This document shows, in pieces, positions 10,601-20,636 of a stretch of 64,000 nt of DNA. Location of the stretch: contig NZ_PJAU01000059.1 of NCBI RefSeq assembly GCF_002836255.1, positions 372,001 through 436,000 on the forward strand. The letters are read 5' to 3'. The notes under the pieces are model-generated. The model saw only the letters and a program-made list of their open reading frames with translations. It was not told where the DNA came from and ran no database searches. The stretch comes from Colwellia sp. 75C3 (GTDB taxonomy: Bacteria > Pseudomonadota > Gammaproteobacteria > Enterobacterales > Alteromonadaceae). Positions within the stretch are counted from its first letter, which is position 1, and each line of letters starts with the position of its first letter. A program made the position numbers and the translations under genes.

Positions 10601-10684
10601 GCAAGCGATCAATTAATCACCAGAAAGATAAACTAGCTGTTATTCGTGCCTATTTTGGATGAATACGTCAGTTAACAGGCACAA

Positions 10685-10718
10685 AAAAAGCTAAAAGAGT
10701 TTTCTCTTTTAGCTTTTT
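10685..10718. terminator. Bidirectional intrinsic terminator after cysH
   Basis: The perfect 15-bp arms 10685-10699 and 10704-10718 surround a TTTT loop. There is an A tract on one side and a T tract on the other. On the minus strand it lies about 35 bp after the cysH stop codon. Confidence 0.9.
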
Positions 10719-10752
10719 ATTTTACTGCTGAGATATTAAATTAACAAAGTAA

Positions 10753-11514
10753 CTAAATACCATCACCATCAGTATGCAAGCCACATTCACGTTGACCAGC
10801 ACCAAAGCGTGTTTCTTCTTCAGTCATACCAAGTGTTAGTGGACGAGTACTGTGCACATCACCCACTGAGACATAACCTTCTTCCCATAGAGGGTGATAC
10901 GGTAAGTTGTGCTTAGTTAGGTACTCATACACATCTTTATTAGTCCAATCAATAATAGGATGAACTTTATAACGACCACGTAATGTGCTCACAACACCTA
11001 AGCTCTCGCGATGCTCTGATTGCTGACGACGCACGCCAGAAAACCAAGTATTTGCTTCAAGCTCAGACAAACCACGTTCTAACGGTTCAACTTTATTACG
11101 GCGATTATAAGCTTTCAAAGTATCATCACTTTGCGCCCATTCTTCACCATATTTAGCAAGTTGCCATGCCGCGCTTTCTTTGGCTTGGTAAACTTGTAAG
11201 TTCAAACCTAAACGGTCAGTTAACTGCTCAATGAAACGATAAGTCTCAGGGAACAAATGGCCAGTATCAGTAACTAAAACCGGAATATTGCTATTTACTT
11301 GGGTAAGTAAGTGCAACATTACCGCTGATTGAATACCAAAGCTTGATGATAAAACAAAATTACCAGGTAAATGGTCCATTGCCCATTCTGTACGAGCAAG
11401 TGCACCTTTAGTTTCTAATGTTTCATTCCATCCGCTTAAAGCAGGATTAGGAAAGGCTGCTTCAAAAGGGCTCGTAAGCACTTTCTCAGCGACACTTGCA
11501 CTTGAATTAGGCAT
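10753..11514 (-). CDS. cysH: PAPS reductase
   Basis: CysH reduces 3'-phosphoadenylyl sulfate to sulfite with thioredoxin or glutaredoxin electrons, in the cytoplasmic assimilatory sulfate pathway. The adenine-nucleotide hydrolase-fold motif [14 protein letters not shown] and the catalytic C-terminal ECGLH are present. The paired cysteines that bind a 4Fe-4S cluster in APS reductases are absent, which points to PAPS as substrate. The frame opens at 11538, but the ATG at 11514 (MPNSSASV) is preferred: AAGGA lies 8 bases upstream, and this ATG overlaps the cysI stop by 8 bp. The result is 253 residues, against 244 in E. coli. It is the last gene of cysJIH. Confidence 0.95.
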   Translation of the reverse strand: MPNSSASVAEKVLTSPFEAAFPNPALSGWNETLETKGALARTEWAMDHLPGNFVLSSSFGIQSAVMLHLLTQVNSNIPVLVTDTGHLFPETYRFIEQLTDRLGLNLQVYQAKESAAWQLAKYGEEWAQSDDTLKAYNRRNKVEPLERGLSELEANTWFSGVRRQQSEHRESLGVVSTLRGRYKVHPIIDWTNKDVYEYLTKHNLPYHPLWEEGYVSVGDVHSTRPLTLGMTEEETRFGAGQRECGLHTDGDGI

Positions 11515-13261
11515 GATGAAAGTCCTTAAAGCTGACAATAACTTGTTCTACGATGCCAGCACGAATAACAAAATCACCGAAGGCTTCATTATCATTACGT
11601 TCTGCAGACCAACGGGCACTTAATGCATCAATTTCGCTTAATACACCTGCTTCATCAACGTTTTCTTTATAAAGCTTAGGTACACGAGAGCCGGCTAAAT
11701 CACTGCCTAAATACATATTGTATTTACCAGGACCTTTACCCACTAAACCAATTTCAGCAAGCATTGCACGGCCACAACCATTTGGGCAGCCAGTAACGCG
11801 TAAAATGATGCTTTCGTCTTTTAAGTTATTCTTTTCAAGAATTGCTTCAACATCGTCTACTAAAGTCGGTAAATAACGTTCTGCTTCAGCCATTGCTAAT
11901 GGACAAGTAGGGAAAGCCACACAAGCCATTGATGCTTTACGCTGATTAGAAACACCATCATTTAATAAACCATTGTCACGAGCCAGTTGCTCAATAACTG
12001 CTTTATCAGCTTCTGCAACACCAGCAACAATTAAGTTTTGGTTTGCAGTTAAGCGGAAATCACCTTGATGAATTTTGGCGATTTCTCGCATACCCGTTTT
12101 TAATGTTTTACCATCAAAATCAGCTCTTTCTGAATCAAGTATGCGGCCATTTTCAATGAATAATGTAAGGTGATGTTTACCATCAATACCTTCAACCCAA
12201 CCAAAGCTATCGCCACGGTGAGTAAATTCATATGAACGAGACTCTGAGAATTCAACACCAGCACGTTTCTCAACTTCAGCTTTAAAGGTATCAACACCAA
12301 CTCGGTCTAATGTGTATTTAGTTTTAGCATTTTTACGGTTAACACGGTTACCCCAATCACGCTGAACTGTTACAACAGCAGCAGCAATTGCTAAAGTGTC
12401 TTCTTTTGCAATAAAACCAAAGTCGTCAGCACAGCGAGGATAAGTACCTTTATCACCATGAGTCATGGCTAAACCGCCACCAACAAGTACGTTAAAACCA
12501 ATCAGCTTGCCACCTTCGCTAATCGCAACAAAGTTCAAATCATTGGCGTGAACATCAATGTCATTATTTGGTGGAATAACTACGGTCGTTTTAAATTTAC
12601 GTGGTAAATAATTACTACCTAAAATAGGCTCAATTTCATCAGCTTCAGTGGTTTCAACTTTTTCTTCATCTAACCAAATTTCAGCATAAGCACGAGTTTT
12701 TGGTAATAAATGTTCACTTAACTTAGTTGCCCACTCGTAAGCTTCTTGATGTAATGTAGATTCAACCGGATTAGAAGTACAAAGTACGTTACGGTTAACA
12801 TCACCAGCAGTGGCGATTGAATCTAAACCAACACTGTTAAGTGTTTGGTGCATCAATTTGATATTTGGCTTTAAAACACCGTGAAACTGAAAAGTTTGAC
12901 GTGTAGTTAAGCGGATACTACCGTAAGAGGTATAATCATCGGCAAATTTATCAATAGCCAACCATTGTGTTGGGTTGATAATACCACCGGGTAAACGTGC
13001 TCTAAGCATAACGTTATGTAGTGGTTCAAGCTTTTGCTTTTGACGCTCAGCACGAATATCACGGTCATCTTGTTGGTACATGCCATGAGTACGGATCAAC
13101 TGGAAATTATCGCTTGTAAAGCCACCTGTCATTCTATCTTGCAGGTCTTCTTTGATTGTACCGCGCAGGTAATCACTTTCCGCTTTTAAACGCTCATTAT
13201 CGGCCTGTTTACCTTCAACAACCAATACTGGATTTTCAACTTTTGTGAAATTGTTGCTCAT
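11507..13261 (-). CDS. cysI: Sulfite reductase hemoprotein (beta) subunit
   Basis: CysI reduces sulfite to sulfide in a six-electron step using coupled siroheme and a 4Fe-4S cluster. The four cluster cysteines are Cys447, Cys453, Cys492 and Cys496 (CVAFPTC and TGCPNGCGR). The arginine-rich substrate pocket segment [12 protein letters not shown] is near residue 117. The 584 residues compare with 570 in E. coli. The start codon overlaps the cysJ stop by one base and the 3' end overlaps cysH, so the three genes are translationally coupled. Confidence 0.97.
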   Translation of the reverse strand: MSNNFTKVENPVLVVEGKQADNERLKAESDYLRGTIKEDLQDRMTGGFTSDNFQLIRTHGMYQQDDRDIRAERQKQKLEPLHNVMLRARLPGGIINPTQWLAIDKFADDYTSYGSIRLTTRQTFQFHGVLKPNIKLMHQTLNSVGLDSIATAGDVNRNVLCTSNPVESTLHQEAYEWATKLSEHLLPKTRAYAEIWLDEEKVETTEADEIEPILGSNYLPRKFKTTVVIPPNNDIDVHANDLNFVAISEGGKLIGFNVLVGGGLAMTHGDKGTYPRCADDFGFIAKEDTLAIAAAVVTVQRDWGNRVNRKNAKTKYTLDRVGVDTFKAEVEKRAGVEFSESRSYEFTHRGDSFGWVEGIDGKHHLTLFIENGRILDSERADFDGKTLKTGMREIAKIHQGDFRLTANQNLIVAGVAEADKAVIEQLARDNGLLNDGVSNQRKASMACVAFPTCPLAMAEAERYLPTLVDDVEAILEKNNLKDESIILRVTGCPNGCGRAMLAEIGLVGKGPGKYNMYLGSDLAGSRVPKLYKENVDEAGVLSEIDALSARWSAERNDNEAFGDFVIRAGIVEQVIVSFKDFHHA

Positions 13262-15150
13262 TAGTAAACATCCTTCTGGTAACGCTTATTAGATCGTAGT
13301 GACTTTAAATAGTCTTCTGCTTGCTCGGCGCTTAATTTGCCGTGCTCTTGAATGATTTCCACCAATGTTTGATGAACATCTTTAGCCATGCGATTAGCAT
13401 CACCACAAATATATAAGTGAGCTCCACGCTCTAACCAAGAAAAAACTTCACTTGCTTGTTCTTTTAAGCGATCTTGTACATAGATTTTTTCTGCTTGGTC
13501 ACGAGAAAATGCTACGTCCATGCGTGTTAACAAACCTGATTTTAAATAGTTTTGCCATTCAACTTGGTATAAGAAATCTTGTGTGAATGTTTGATCACCA
13601 AAGAACATCCAGTTATCACCACTTGCTTCGCGTGCTTCACGTTCTTGCATGAATGCTCTAAATGGCGCAACACCCGTACCTGGTCCAATCATGATCACTG
13701 GCGTATCGTCTGATTGTGGTAAACGGAAGTTATCGTTATGTTCAACAAAAACACGTACTTTTTGGCCTTCTTCTAAACGCTGTGTTAAGAAACCTGAAGC
13801 ACCGCCAGTGCGAGTATCGCCGTTAGCATCATAGCTAACTACACCAACGGTTAAGTGAACTTCTTCTTCTACTTCAGATTGAGCAGAAGCAATTGAATAT
13901 AAACGTGGTGTTATTTTACGTAATGCATTTACAAAACTTTGTGCATCAACGTCAGCCTTAGCTAAGTTCACTACATCAATAATTTGATGTTCACCAGCAA
14001 ACTCACGCGCTGCATTTTTATCTTTTGCTACGGCAAGTAATTTACCGTTTTGAGAGTGTTGTGCCCAAAACTCAATAAATGCTGGCGCTGTTTGGGTAAT
14101 CTCTAATTGACTGATTAACGCTTCTTGTAATGAAAGTTCTTGTACTTCACCAGACACTTTTAAAGTAATTTTTTCATCACCAGAAAAGTTAAGTTCAGTA
14201 AGTAATTTAGCAACAAGTGTTTCGTCATTTTCAAACCAAACGCCTAATGCATCACCTACTTGGTAAGTTAAACCAGACTCAGCTAAATCTATTTCAATGT
14301 GACGAACATCCTTTGCTGAATCACGACCAGTGATTTTTTGACTTAATGAGAATTCAGCAGCAAATGGATTTTGCTTTGAATACTGACTAGTAGCGCCTGC
14401 TGTTGGTAAATCGCCTATATAACTAACTGGCGTTAAAGCGGCATCAGCTTGAGTTAATTCATCTTTAAGTGATTCAACAATACTTAAGGTCCAGCTTTCG
14501 CATTCGCTGTCATAATCAACATCGCAATCTAGGCGTGGCGCAACTTGTTTTGCCCCTAATGCTTGTAGACGTTCGTCAAAGTCTTTACCTGTTTGGCAGA
14601 AAAACTCATAACTGCTGTCACCTAGCGCTAATACGCTGTAACTTAAGTTAGGTAATTTAGGGGCTTTTTTACCGAGTAAAAACTCATGAAACTCAATCGC
14701 GTCATCAGGCGCTTCGCCTTCACCATTAGTACTGGCTACAATGAGTAGATGACTTTCATTTTTTAATGACTTGGCTTTATAATCGGCAATGTTTTTAAGA
14801 ACTACAGTAATGCCTGCTGCTTTTACGCTTTTCTCAAGCTGGCTAGCAACACCTTTAGCATTACCTGTTTGCGACGCATATAATATAGTTAACGTTTTGG
14901 CAGCAACCGGTGTTGCAACCGGAGCTAGCTGGGCATGGTGACCTTGTTCGCTTTTCGCCGCTAAATAACCACTTGCCCAAGCAAGTTGCAGTGAAGAGTA
15001 ATCAGCAACGCTTTGCTGTAGTGAAGCTAGTTGACTAGCATCTAAGGCACTACTATTGTTTGCTGAATTTGATGTATTTTGATTTAATAAGCGCTGCTCT
15101 GGCAACATAACTATTTCACCCATGTTAATTGATGGGTGAAGAATAGACAA
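13261..15150 (-). CDS. cysJ: Sulfite reductase flavoprotein (alpha) subunit
   Basis: CysJ passes electrons from NADPH through FAD and FMN to CysI. In order it has an FMN flavodoxin domain ([34 protein letters not shown]), an FAD domain ([22 protein letters not shown]) and an NADPH domain ([17 protein letters not shown]), ending in the canonical aromatic tail KDVY. The start is uncertain. The longest frame begins with TTG at 15150, and ATG codons follow at about 15123 and 15105. The last (MLPEQRLL) has GGTGA 8 bases upstream and is my favourite. If it is right, a 9-bp hairpin (TTCACCCAT with ATGGGTGAA) lies in the leader. Family length is about 600 residues. Confidence 0.95.
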   Translation of the reverse strand: MSILHPSINMGEIVMLPEQRLLNQNTSNSANNSSALDASQLASLQQSVADYSSLQLAWASGYLAAKSEQGHHAQLAPVATPVAAKTLTILYASQTGNAKGVASQLEKSVKAAGITVVLKNIADYKAKSLKNESHLLIVASTNGEGEAPDDAIEFHEFLLGKKAPKLPNLSYSVLALGDSSYEFFCQTGKDFDERLQALGAKQVAPRLDCDVDYDSECESWTLSIVESLKDELTQADAALTPVSYIGDLPTAGATSQYSKQNPFAAEFSLSQKITGRDSAKDVRHIEIDLAESGLTYQVGDALGVWFENDETLVAKLLTELNFSGDEKITLKVSGEVQELSLQEALISQLEITQTAPAFIEFWAQHSQNGKLLAVAKDKNAAREFAGEHQIIDVVNLAKADVDAQSFVNALRKITPRLYSIASAQSEVEEEVHLTVGVVSYDANGDTRTGGASGFLTQRLEEGQKVRVFVEHNDNFRLPQSDDTPVIMIGPGTGVAPFRAFMQEREAREASGDNWMFFGDQTFTQDFLYQVEWQNYLKSGLLTRMDVAFSRDQAEKIYVQDRLKEQASEVFSWLERGAHLYICGDANRMAKDVHQTLVEIIQEHGKLSAEQAEDYLKSLRSNKRYQKDVY

Positions 15151-15204
15151 ATTCCAGTCAGATCAAAAGGAATAGATAGCGATTTTTTATTCCAAAATGG
15201 AATA
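15151..15204 (-). promoter_or_regulatory. Palindromic operator candidate upstream of cysJ
   Basis: A perfect 7-bp-arm palindrome, TATTCCAAAATGGAATA, occupies 15188-15204. A wider-spaced ATTCC/GGAAT pair follows at 15151-15173. CysB, the LysR-type activator of sulfur assimilation, would be the expected regulator. The assignment is inference. Confidence 0.4.
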
Positions 15205-15258
15205 TAGGATTATGAAATAATTTAATTAATGTTATGTGCACTGTCTTAGAGGGACTGT

Positions 15259-15912
15259 ATGAGGATAATTTCAAAGAATAAAGTGCAATATTACTGCTTT
15301 AGTTTGCTCTTTATTTTGGCTACGTTTGTTGGTTTGAGTCACGCTTCAGAAAAAAAGACAGCAAATATTTACACGTATAAGTCAACTTCAGGGGTTACCT
15401 CCTTTTCTGATATTGAACCATTGGATGTTAATTTCAGTCGTTATCGGTTTGATTGTTATGCCTGCGAAGTTGACTCATTGATTAATTGGCGTAAAGCAAA
15501 GCTGTATCTACAGCCTTATAAGAATGATATAAACCAAGCAGCACTAAAATACGGTGTTGACCCTGCTTTTGTACGGGCCGTTATTCATGCGGAATCTCAC
15601 TTCAATGCTCAAGCCGTATCTAAACAAGGTGCGCAAGGATTAATGCAATTAATGCCCGCTACAGCCAAAGAATTAGGTGTGAAAAATTCGTTAAGTGCTG
15701 AGCAAAATATTAAAGGTGGCGTTAAACATTTAGCGCGCTTACTCAGAAAATACAAAGGTGATAATGAGTTAGTTTCTGCAGCCTATAATGCTGGCGAGGG
15801 TGCTGTTAAAAAGCACGGTGGTATTCCGCCTTATAAAGAAACCCAAGTATATGTAGAGCGGGTGGGCATTTTACATAAACGTTATGGTCGTTTTTCTCAT
15901 GTGACAAACTAG
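15259..15912 (+). CDS. Lytic transglycosylase, SLT family
   Basis: The enzyme cleaves the MurNAc-GlcNAc bond in peptidoglycan with formation of a 1,6-anhydro end. There is a signal peptide (about residues 1-29, ending LSHA). A short N-terminal region follows with a CYAC pair (66-69) and the phrase TYKSTSGVTSFSD, typical of DUF4124-like leaders. The Slt70-type catalytic domain starts near residue 85. Catalytic Glu112 lies in IHAESHFN, followed by QGLMQLMPATA and the SAAYNAGEGAV segment. At 217 residues it resembles the small secreted or periplasmic transglycosylases. It is divergent from cysJ and followed by a shared terminator. Confidence 0.9.
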   Translation: MRIISKNKVQYYCFSLLFILATFVGLSHASEKKTANIYTYKSTSGVTSFSDIEPLDVNFSRYRFDCYACEVDSLINWRKAKLYLQPYKNDINQAALKYGVDPAFVRAVIHAESHFNAQAVSKQGAQGLMQLMPATAKELGVKNSLSAEQNIKGGVKHLARLLRKYKGDNELVSAAYNAGEGAVKKHGGIPPYKETQVYVERVGILHKRYGRFSHVTN

Positions 15913-15947
15913 CACTGATAGTACAGTGTAGAGATTTTATCAGTAAT

Positions 15948-15985
15948 AAAAAAGCCGTACGTATCAATGATACTTACGGCTTTTT
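15948..15985. terminator. Bidirectional terminator
   Basis: An AAAAAGCCGTA arm pairs with TACGGCTTTTT, extended by GTAT/ATAC after one mismatch. It lies between the converging transglycosylase and PEP-CTERM genes and serves both. Confidence 0.85.
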
Positions 15986-16004
15986 CTGTTTACCAGTAAA
16001 TCGA

Positions 16005-16571
16005 TTAAAGGCGGCGGTTACGTCTTGTTAAAGCTAACAAAGCGATAGCAAATAACGATATTGTCATAGGTTCCGGAATAGGAGTGCTTTGAGACTGGCT
16101 TGGGTTAGCGCTGAATTCAGTTACATGACTGATGCGGCCAATAGTAAAGTTATCAATTACACCCGCTGATTTTAGGTCGATAACGGCAAATGATAAATAA
16201 CCACTGTTTTTAAATAACAAGTGTGATTGTATGTTGCTATCTGTGCTATCTTTTTTTCCATTTCCATGGCCAATTTTTAATAAAAAATAAGCTGGAGTAT
16301 TATCCCCTAAATCCATAAAAAAAACATTATCTTCATCTGTTAGAGACGACCATGTAAATTCTCTTTCCTCGTACTTTTTATCAAAAGTGATTGATTCATT
16401 GTCTAGGATATCAATCACCCAGTCTAGTTCGCTTTGTTGGCTACTGTTTTTGTCGAATAATTTACTCGCAATAAATTTATCAACACCACCAACATCTTTC
16501 AGCAGAGTGGCTGAGGTATTAGTAGAAACAAAAAATGAAATGGCAAAAACTACGATTGAACAAAACTTCAT
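16005..16571 (-). CDS. PEP-CTERM sorting domain protein
   Basis: This is an exported protein of unknown function. It has an N-terminal signal peptide (about residues 1-21, FFVSTNTSA). A C-terminal PEP-CTERM tripartite signal ends it: the IPEP motif, a hydrophobic stretch SLFAIALLALT, and a basic tail RRNRRL. Such proteins are processed by an exosortase and usually belong to exopolysaccharide or biofilm systems. No exosortase gene is present in this window. The central part has no recognised domain. 188 residues, single-gene unit. Confidence 0.85.
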   Translation of the reverse strand: MKFCSIVVFAISFFVSTNTSATLLKDVGGVDKFIASKLFDKNSSQQSELDWVIDILDNESITFDKKYEEREFTWSSLTDEDNVFFMDLGDNTPAYFLLKIGHGNGKKDSTDSNIQSHLLFKNSGYLSFAVIDLKSAGVIDNFTIGRISHVTEFSANPSQSQSTPIPEPMTISLFAIALLALTRRNRRL

Positions 16572-16778
16572 GAAATATCCTTTTAAATCATTATGATGTT
16601 CAGTTAAGCAAAAATCGAGCCGTAAATATAAAGTGATATTTTACAATGTGTTGCATTAAAGTTGGTAGTTTGTACTAATTTAGCGTAAAAAAATCTGACA
16701 CTATTGCCGGTCTCGCTGTTCCTGCTTTGTAAGTGTTATGGGAGATGGTAGGTATAAATTGAGTTATAAAAAAGTAAA

Positions 16779-16810
16779 AAGGCCGTGGATATTTGCATAT
16801 GCACGACCTT
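16779..16810 (-). terminator. Terminator after the outer-membrane protein gene
   Basis: AAGG-CGTG arms (16779-16787 and 16802-16810, one mismatch) enclose a 14-nt loop. On the minus strand the stem is followed by a T-rich tract. It lies 30 bp after the stop codon at 16841. Confidence 0.65.
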
Positions 16811-16840
16811 AATTATATTTTTTCTTGAACGGATTACTTC

Positions 16841-17590
16841 TTAGAAATGAACAACAGCACCGGCAAAGAAACCGTCATAAGTTAAATCACTGTAGAAGTC
16901 ATCTATGTCATTTATTTCCATTTTCACGGAGCGATAACCTAACGTTACGTCAAAATCTACTGCAAGGTTATCTAATATCGCATAGCTCACACCAATTTGG
17001 GCGTCATAAATAGTTTGGTCGTCATAGCTAATGAAGTTAGCTTCAGCAAATACGTTTAAACCAGTAAAAGGTAGACCAATAATCGTTGAAACATAAGCCA
17101 TTGGGATGATACCTGATACATTGGTATCACTGCTTGTACTTGTATCTGATACTTTAATATGGGCATCTAGATCACGTGCGGTTAAACCAAAGTCAAAGGT
17201 TAGCAGGTCATTATCAAATACTTCATAATATAAAGTGTAATCAACAAAGCTAGCATCAAGTGTGGTATCTAAAGTCTCATTAGCGCTAAACGATTCACCA
17301 CCGAAAGAGAAGTTACTTGTGATTTGAGTACCACCAACCGTATCAAGGCTTGTTGAAGCGATTTTTATGTTTGGAATTAATGGAATTGGGTGTTCAAGGG
17401 CAACATAGAAGCTACCTTGGTTTTCATCATCAAAGTCAAAAACTGATTGGTTATCAGTGCCTTCACCAAAGCTACCACTAGCTTCGTTAGCCCAAACTTG
17501 GCCACCGATATACAAACCTAATAAAGTATCGGCCTGAGCGCTGCCACACATTAAAGCTGCTACGCTGGCAGCTAATAAAGTTTTTTTCAT
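16841..17590 (-). CDS. TIGR04219-type outer membrane beta-barrel protein
   Basis: The protein has a signal peptide ending CGSAQA (about residue 20). An alternating beta-strand pattern follows, ending in a C-terminal phenylalanine (GAVVHF), the sorting signal of outer-membrane barrels. The pattern fits the TIGR04219 family; the family name is from memory. The function of the family is unknown. It starts only 4 bp after the end of the DUF2333 gene, so the two form an operon. Confidence 0.8.
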   Translation of the reverse strand: MKKTLLAASVAALMCGSAQADTLLGLYIGGQVWANEASGSFGEGTDNQSVFDFDDENQGSFYVALEHPIPLIPNIKIASTSLDTVGGTQITSNFSFGGESFSANETLDTTLDASFVDYTLYYEVFDNDLLTFDFGLTARDLDAHIKVSDTSTSSDTNVSGIIPMAYVSTIIGLPFTGLNVFAEANFISYDDQTIYDAQIGVSYAILDNLAVDFDVTLGYRSVKMEINDIDDFYSDLTYDGFFAGAVVHF

Positions 17591-17594
17591 GTTG

Positions 17595-18590
17595 TTATCC
17601 TTTGGTTAAAAGTTCATTTAAATCGATTAATGCTGCATTAGCGCGAGAGATATAGTTAGCCATTACCAATGAGTGATTGGCAACAAGACCAAAGCCACTG
17701 CCGTTTAATATCATTGGGCTCCATAAGGATTCTTGGCTTGCTTCTAGCTCACGAATAATTTGTTGTAAGCTGATTTTGGCATTCTTGTTTTCTAACACAC
17801 TATTAAAATCTATTTCAATTGCTCTCAGTAATTGCAGTAAGGCCCAAGTTGCACCTCTGGCTTCATAGAAAACATCATCAATTTTCCACCAATCGGTTTG
17901 TAATTGTAAATGAGAAACACCTTGGCTTGATTGCTCTGCAGTTCTATCACCCGCTAAGTCAGTGTTAACTTGCTCACGACCAACACTCATACTTAAACGA
18001 TGTGAGTAACTACCTAAACGTTTTTGCACTTCTTCTATATAAGCACGTAAATTATCAGCACGGGCGTAAAATTGTGCTTTTTGATTGCCGTTAGTACTTA
18101 CCAAAGCAGAACGATAGGCATAAAGCTGTTTAATTGCTTCACTATATTCAGACTCAGCACTAGGTACTGCCCAGTTTTTACTATCGATATTAAAACGAGG
18201 CTGTGCTTCCTGTAAGTGCTTGTTCACTAATGATTGTGATTGTGATCGGCTAAAATCTTTACGCATAACCAACGCCATATCACGAACCATTTCTAATACA
18301 CCAAACTCCCAAGCAGGCATATTATCTAAAAATAATGAAGGTGGCAGAATGTCATTTGATAAATAGCCGCCAGGTTTATGCAATAACGCTTCGCTAACTT
18401 TTATTAACGCTGTTGTGGTGGTGTAACCAACGACTGGTGCGACATTTTCAGCTTTAGCTGCTTGGGTTACTTCAGCGTGAATATTGATGGATGCTGGCTC
18501 ACTACTCCAATAAACACCAATGCCGTATAAAAGAAAAAATATGCCGGTAAAAATCCAGACAATTAATTTTGTAGAAAACATTGTTTTCAT
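17595..18590 (-). CDS. DUF2333 family inner-membrane protein
   Basis: One transmembrane segment near the N-terminus (about residues 8-26, LIVWIFTGIFFLLYGIGVYW) is followed by a large helical periplasmic domain, in the pattern of the DUF2333 family (COG5345). Its function is unknown. A GTG at 18596 extends the frame by two codons. The ATG at 18590 is preferred because TTGGAG ends 6 bases before it. 331 residues. It is the first gene of a two-gene operon with the outer-membrane barrel, suggesting a shared envelope role. Confidence 0.8.
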   Translation of the reverse strand: MKTMFSTKLIVWIFTGIFFLLYGIGVYWSSEPASINIHAEVTQAAKAENVAPVVGYTTTTALIKVSEALLHKPGGYLSNDILPPSLFLDNMPAWEFGVLEMVRDMALVMRKDFSRSQSQSLVNKHLQEAQPRFNIDSKNWAVPSAESEYSEAIKQLYAYRSALVSTNGNQKAQFYARADNLRAYIEEVQKRLGSYSHRLSMSVGREQVNTDLAGDRTAEQSSQGVSHLQLQTDWWKIDDVFYEARGATWALLQLLRAIEIDFNSVLENKNAKISLQQIIRELEASQESLWSPMILNGSGFGLVANHSLVMANYISRANAALIDLNELLTKG

Positions 18591-18627
18591 ATCCACTCCA
18601 AGGATGAGGTTGTTGATATTGTACTTT

Positions 18628-18940
18628 TATACTCGTTCTACTACAAGATGTTGGTTTCAGCAAGTAGAGAAATGGTTAGCTACAAGGCCTTGATTAAAGA
18701 GAATAGTTATTCAGGAGAATATGCTCCTGCATTCTCTAATAAGCTACATCCATGTAGCGTTATTGTCAAAATCAATAACGCAGGAGATGACCATTTATCG
18801 GCTTGTCCTGTGGGAGTCAAACTAGAAAATCAATTCTGCGTTGCAATACTTGATAAGGGATAACCATTATCTTTGTATCGCGCCTTGACTTGATGTCCTA
18901 TTTTGGCTCTGAAATAACATATTGAAGTGGAGCGAGTATA
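18628..18940. mobile_element. 313-bp miniature inverted-repeat element (copy A)
   Basis: Terminal inverted repeats of 23 bp, 18628-18650 and 18918-18940, match at 19 of 23 positions and begin TATACTCG. Inside are several perfect hairpins: AGAGAAT with ATTCTCT enclosing AGGAG/CTCCT, CTACAT with ATGTAG, and GCGTTATTG with CAATAACGC. The 16-bp core at 18766-18781 is the reverse complement of GCGTTATTGATTTTGA, which is also present in elements B (56.4 kb) and C (57.6 kb). No protein is encoded. The right end stops exactly at the stop codon of the neighbouring copper-chaperone gene. Confidence 0.8.
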
Positions 18941-19381
18941 TTAATAACGATAAACAGGTAATTGAATATTAATTTTAGTTTCATTTGAAAAATATAAGGT
19001 TAAAGGGATTACATCCTTTTCAGTCACTTGCTGTTTTAATGAGAATATCATCAGGTGCAAGCCCGAGGGTTGAAGAACCACTTCACTGTTCGCGTCGATG
19101 GTGATTTCCCCAACTTCACGCATACGCATCATACCATCAGTCATACTGTGTTCGTGAATTTCAATACGATCAGATATTGTGCTAGTAATCTTTTGTAAGG
19201 TTATCGCTTTATTAGCGGTATTACTTATTGTCATATAAGCGGCGGTAATGTCACTGCCAGGTATACTTGCTTTGATGTATCCTTCCGCAACCGTAATGTC
19301 GTTAGATGCATCGCCATTCTTTACCATACCGAACAACAAAAGAAACAAGATAAAGCATTTACCATAATGAATATTTTTCAT
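18941..19381 (-). CDS. PCu(A)C copper chaperone
   Basis: This is a periplasmic copper(I) carrier of the PCuAC family, which helps load copper into cytochrome oxidase and, in some bacteria, other copper enzymes. There is a signal peptide (about residues 1-25). The ligand pattern reads HEHSMTDGMMRM near residues 75-86, and the second pair HLM follows in SGLHLMIF. The 146 residues are typical. The stop codon touches the end of inverted-repeat element A. Since nitrous oxide reductase is encoded about 15 kb away, a role in copper supply to it is possible but only inferred. Confidence 0.9.
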   Translation of the reverse strand: MKNIHYGKCFILFLLLFGMVKNGDASNDITVAEGYIKASIPGSDITAAYMTISNTANKAITLQKITSTISDRIEIHEHSMTDGMMRMREVGEITIDANSEVVLQPSGLHLMIFSLKQQVTEKDVIPLTLYFSNETKINIQLPVYRY

Positions 19382-19464
19382 TGTAACTATACATCCCTGA
19401 TAACAAATATTAAGGTTTGACTATACATTATATCCGTAAACCTATGTAACTAAACTGGTGGCAA

Positions 19465-20202
19465 ATGAGTAACTTGATTTTAACGACAGAAAAACAAGGT
19501 GTTTTCACAATTACCTTGAATCGTATTGATAAAAAAAATGCGCTAACTAACGATATGTATAAGCAACTTTGTCAGCATTTTTCTTATGCAGAACAAACTG
19601 AAAGTATTCATTGTGTGGTCATTCAAGGAAACGAAAATTGCTTTTGTGCGGGTAATGACCTAAATGACTTTATCCAGTGTTCAGTCAATGATGAACTAGC
19701 AGCGCTTGAATTTGTTAAAGTACTGTCAGAGTTTACTAAACCACTTGTTGCTGGTGTTGCTGGCGTTGCGGTTGGTATTGGCACCACACTATTATTACAT
19801 TGTGATATGGTGATTGCGGCCAATAACAGTAAATTTAAACTGCCTTTTACTCAACTTGGTTTATGCCCTGAAGCTGGCTCTAGTTTGTTATTAACTCAAA
19901 AAGTGGGTCCCAATAAAGCCTTTGAATTAATGGTGTTAGGTAATACTTTTAATGCAGAGCAAGCATTAAGTTATGGCATTACTAATCAAACCTGTCAGCC
20001 AAATGAGCTATTAGCTTTGACAGCAGTTGTTGCCCAAGCAATTGCTAATTTACCTGTTGAATCGGTAATGACTAGCCGACGATTAATTCGTCAAGGAAAC
20101 AAATTAGCATTAAGCCAGGTTATTAGTGATGAAAGCCAAGCGTTTTCTCATCTAGTTAATTCACAAGCATGTAAAGATATTCTTGCTAAGTTTTTTAAGT
20201 AA
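19465..20202 (+). CDS. Crotonase-family enoyl-CoA isomerase or hydratase
   Basis: This is a crotonase-fold enzyme acting on acyl-CoA. The oxyanion-hole motifs are FCAGND (60-65) and GVAVGIG (100-106). Of the two catalytic glutamates of true enoyl-CoA hydratases, the first position reads Thr107 and the second is present as Glu136 (LGLCPEAGSS). One acid at that place is characteristic of delta3-delta2 enoyl-CoA isomerases, which move double bonds during unsaturated fatty acid oxidation. I therefore favour isomerase. 245 residues, monocistronic, divergent from the copper chaperone. Confidence 0.8.
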   Translation: MSNLILTTEKQGVFTITLNRIDKKNALTNDMYKQLCQHFSYAEQTESIHCVVIQGNENCFCAGNDLNDFIQCSVNDELAALEFVKVLSEFTKPLVAGVAGVAVGIGTTLLLHCDMVIAANNSKFKLPFTQLGLCPEAGSSLLLTQKVGPNKAFELMVLGNTFNAEQALSYGITNQTCQPNELLALTAVVAQAIANLPVESVMTSRRLIRQGNKLALSQVISDESQAFSHLVNSQACKDILAKFFK

Positions 20203-20266
20203 AGCCCAGTAGTATTATTTAAATCTAAGTGGCTAATCTTTACAAACCTGTAGTAAGAGCTAAACA

Positions 20267-20608
20267 CTAAGCATATTGCTTAGTGTTTTTATTTCGACTA
20301 AACAACCAAATGACCATGGCTATTAATAAAATTGGCCAAAACACACCGACCGCCACCATGGCAATACTACCGAATAACAGTAAACCAAGAAAAATTAAAC
20401 TACCAAAAACACTTAATACGATCGCTAAGGCAATGACAACTAAGAGTACAACCACTAAAGCCGAAACACCGATGGCTTTTAATGGCTCAATAACTTCTCC
20501 ATCCATCATCACATTCAAGTTCATTAGCTCTAACATACCAACACCAAAAACATAGGTTAAGAAAATGGTTGCTAAAATTGCTAAGATTAAGGATTTAAAA
20601 AAACTCAT
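20267..20608 (-). CDS. Small membrane protein, last gene of the psp operon
   Basis: The 113 residues are almost entirely hydrophobic, with an N-terminal segment (about 5-27) and two or three further membrane spans (about 45-105) and a short basic tail (SRNKNTKQYA). I do not recognise it as PspB, PspD or PspG. It starts 29 bp after pspC and is probably co-transcribed with it, so it is a likely membrane-stress accessory protein. The start ATG at 20608 has a GAGG-like site a few bases upstream. Confidence 0.7.
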   Translation of the reverse strand: MSFFKSLILAILATIFLTYVFGVGMLELMNLNVMMDGEVIEPLKAIGVSALVVVLLVVIALAIVLSVFGSLIFLGLLLFGSIAMVAVGVFWPILLIAMVIWLFSRNKNTKQYA

Positions 20609-20636
20609 TATGTCCTCACTTTACTCAATATATTAA

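Noticed and set aside
15259..15912. Transglycosylase as part of a phage or conjugation module
   Set aside because: No phage or transfer genes lie nearby and the protein has an ordinary signal peptide.
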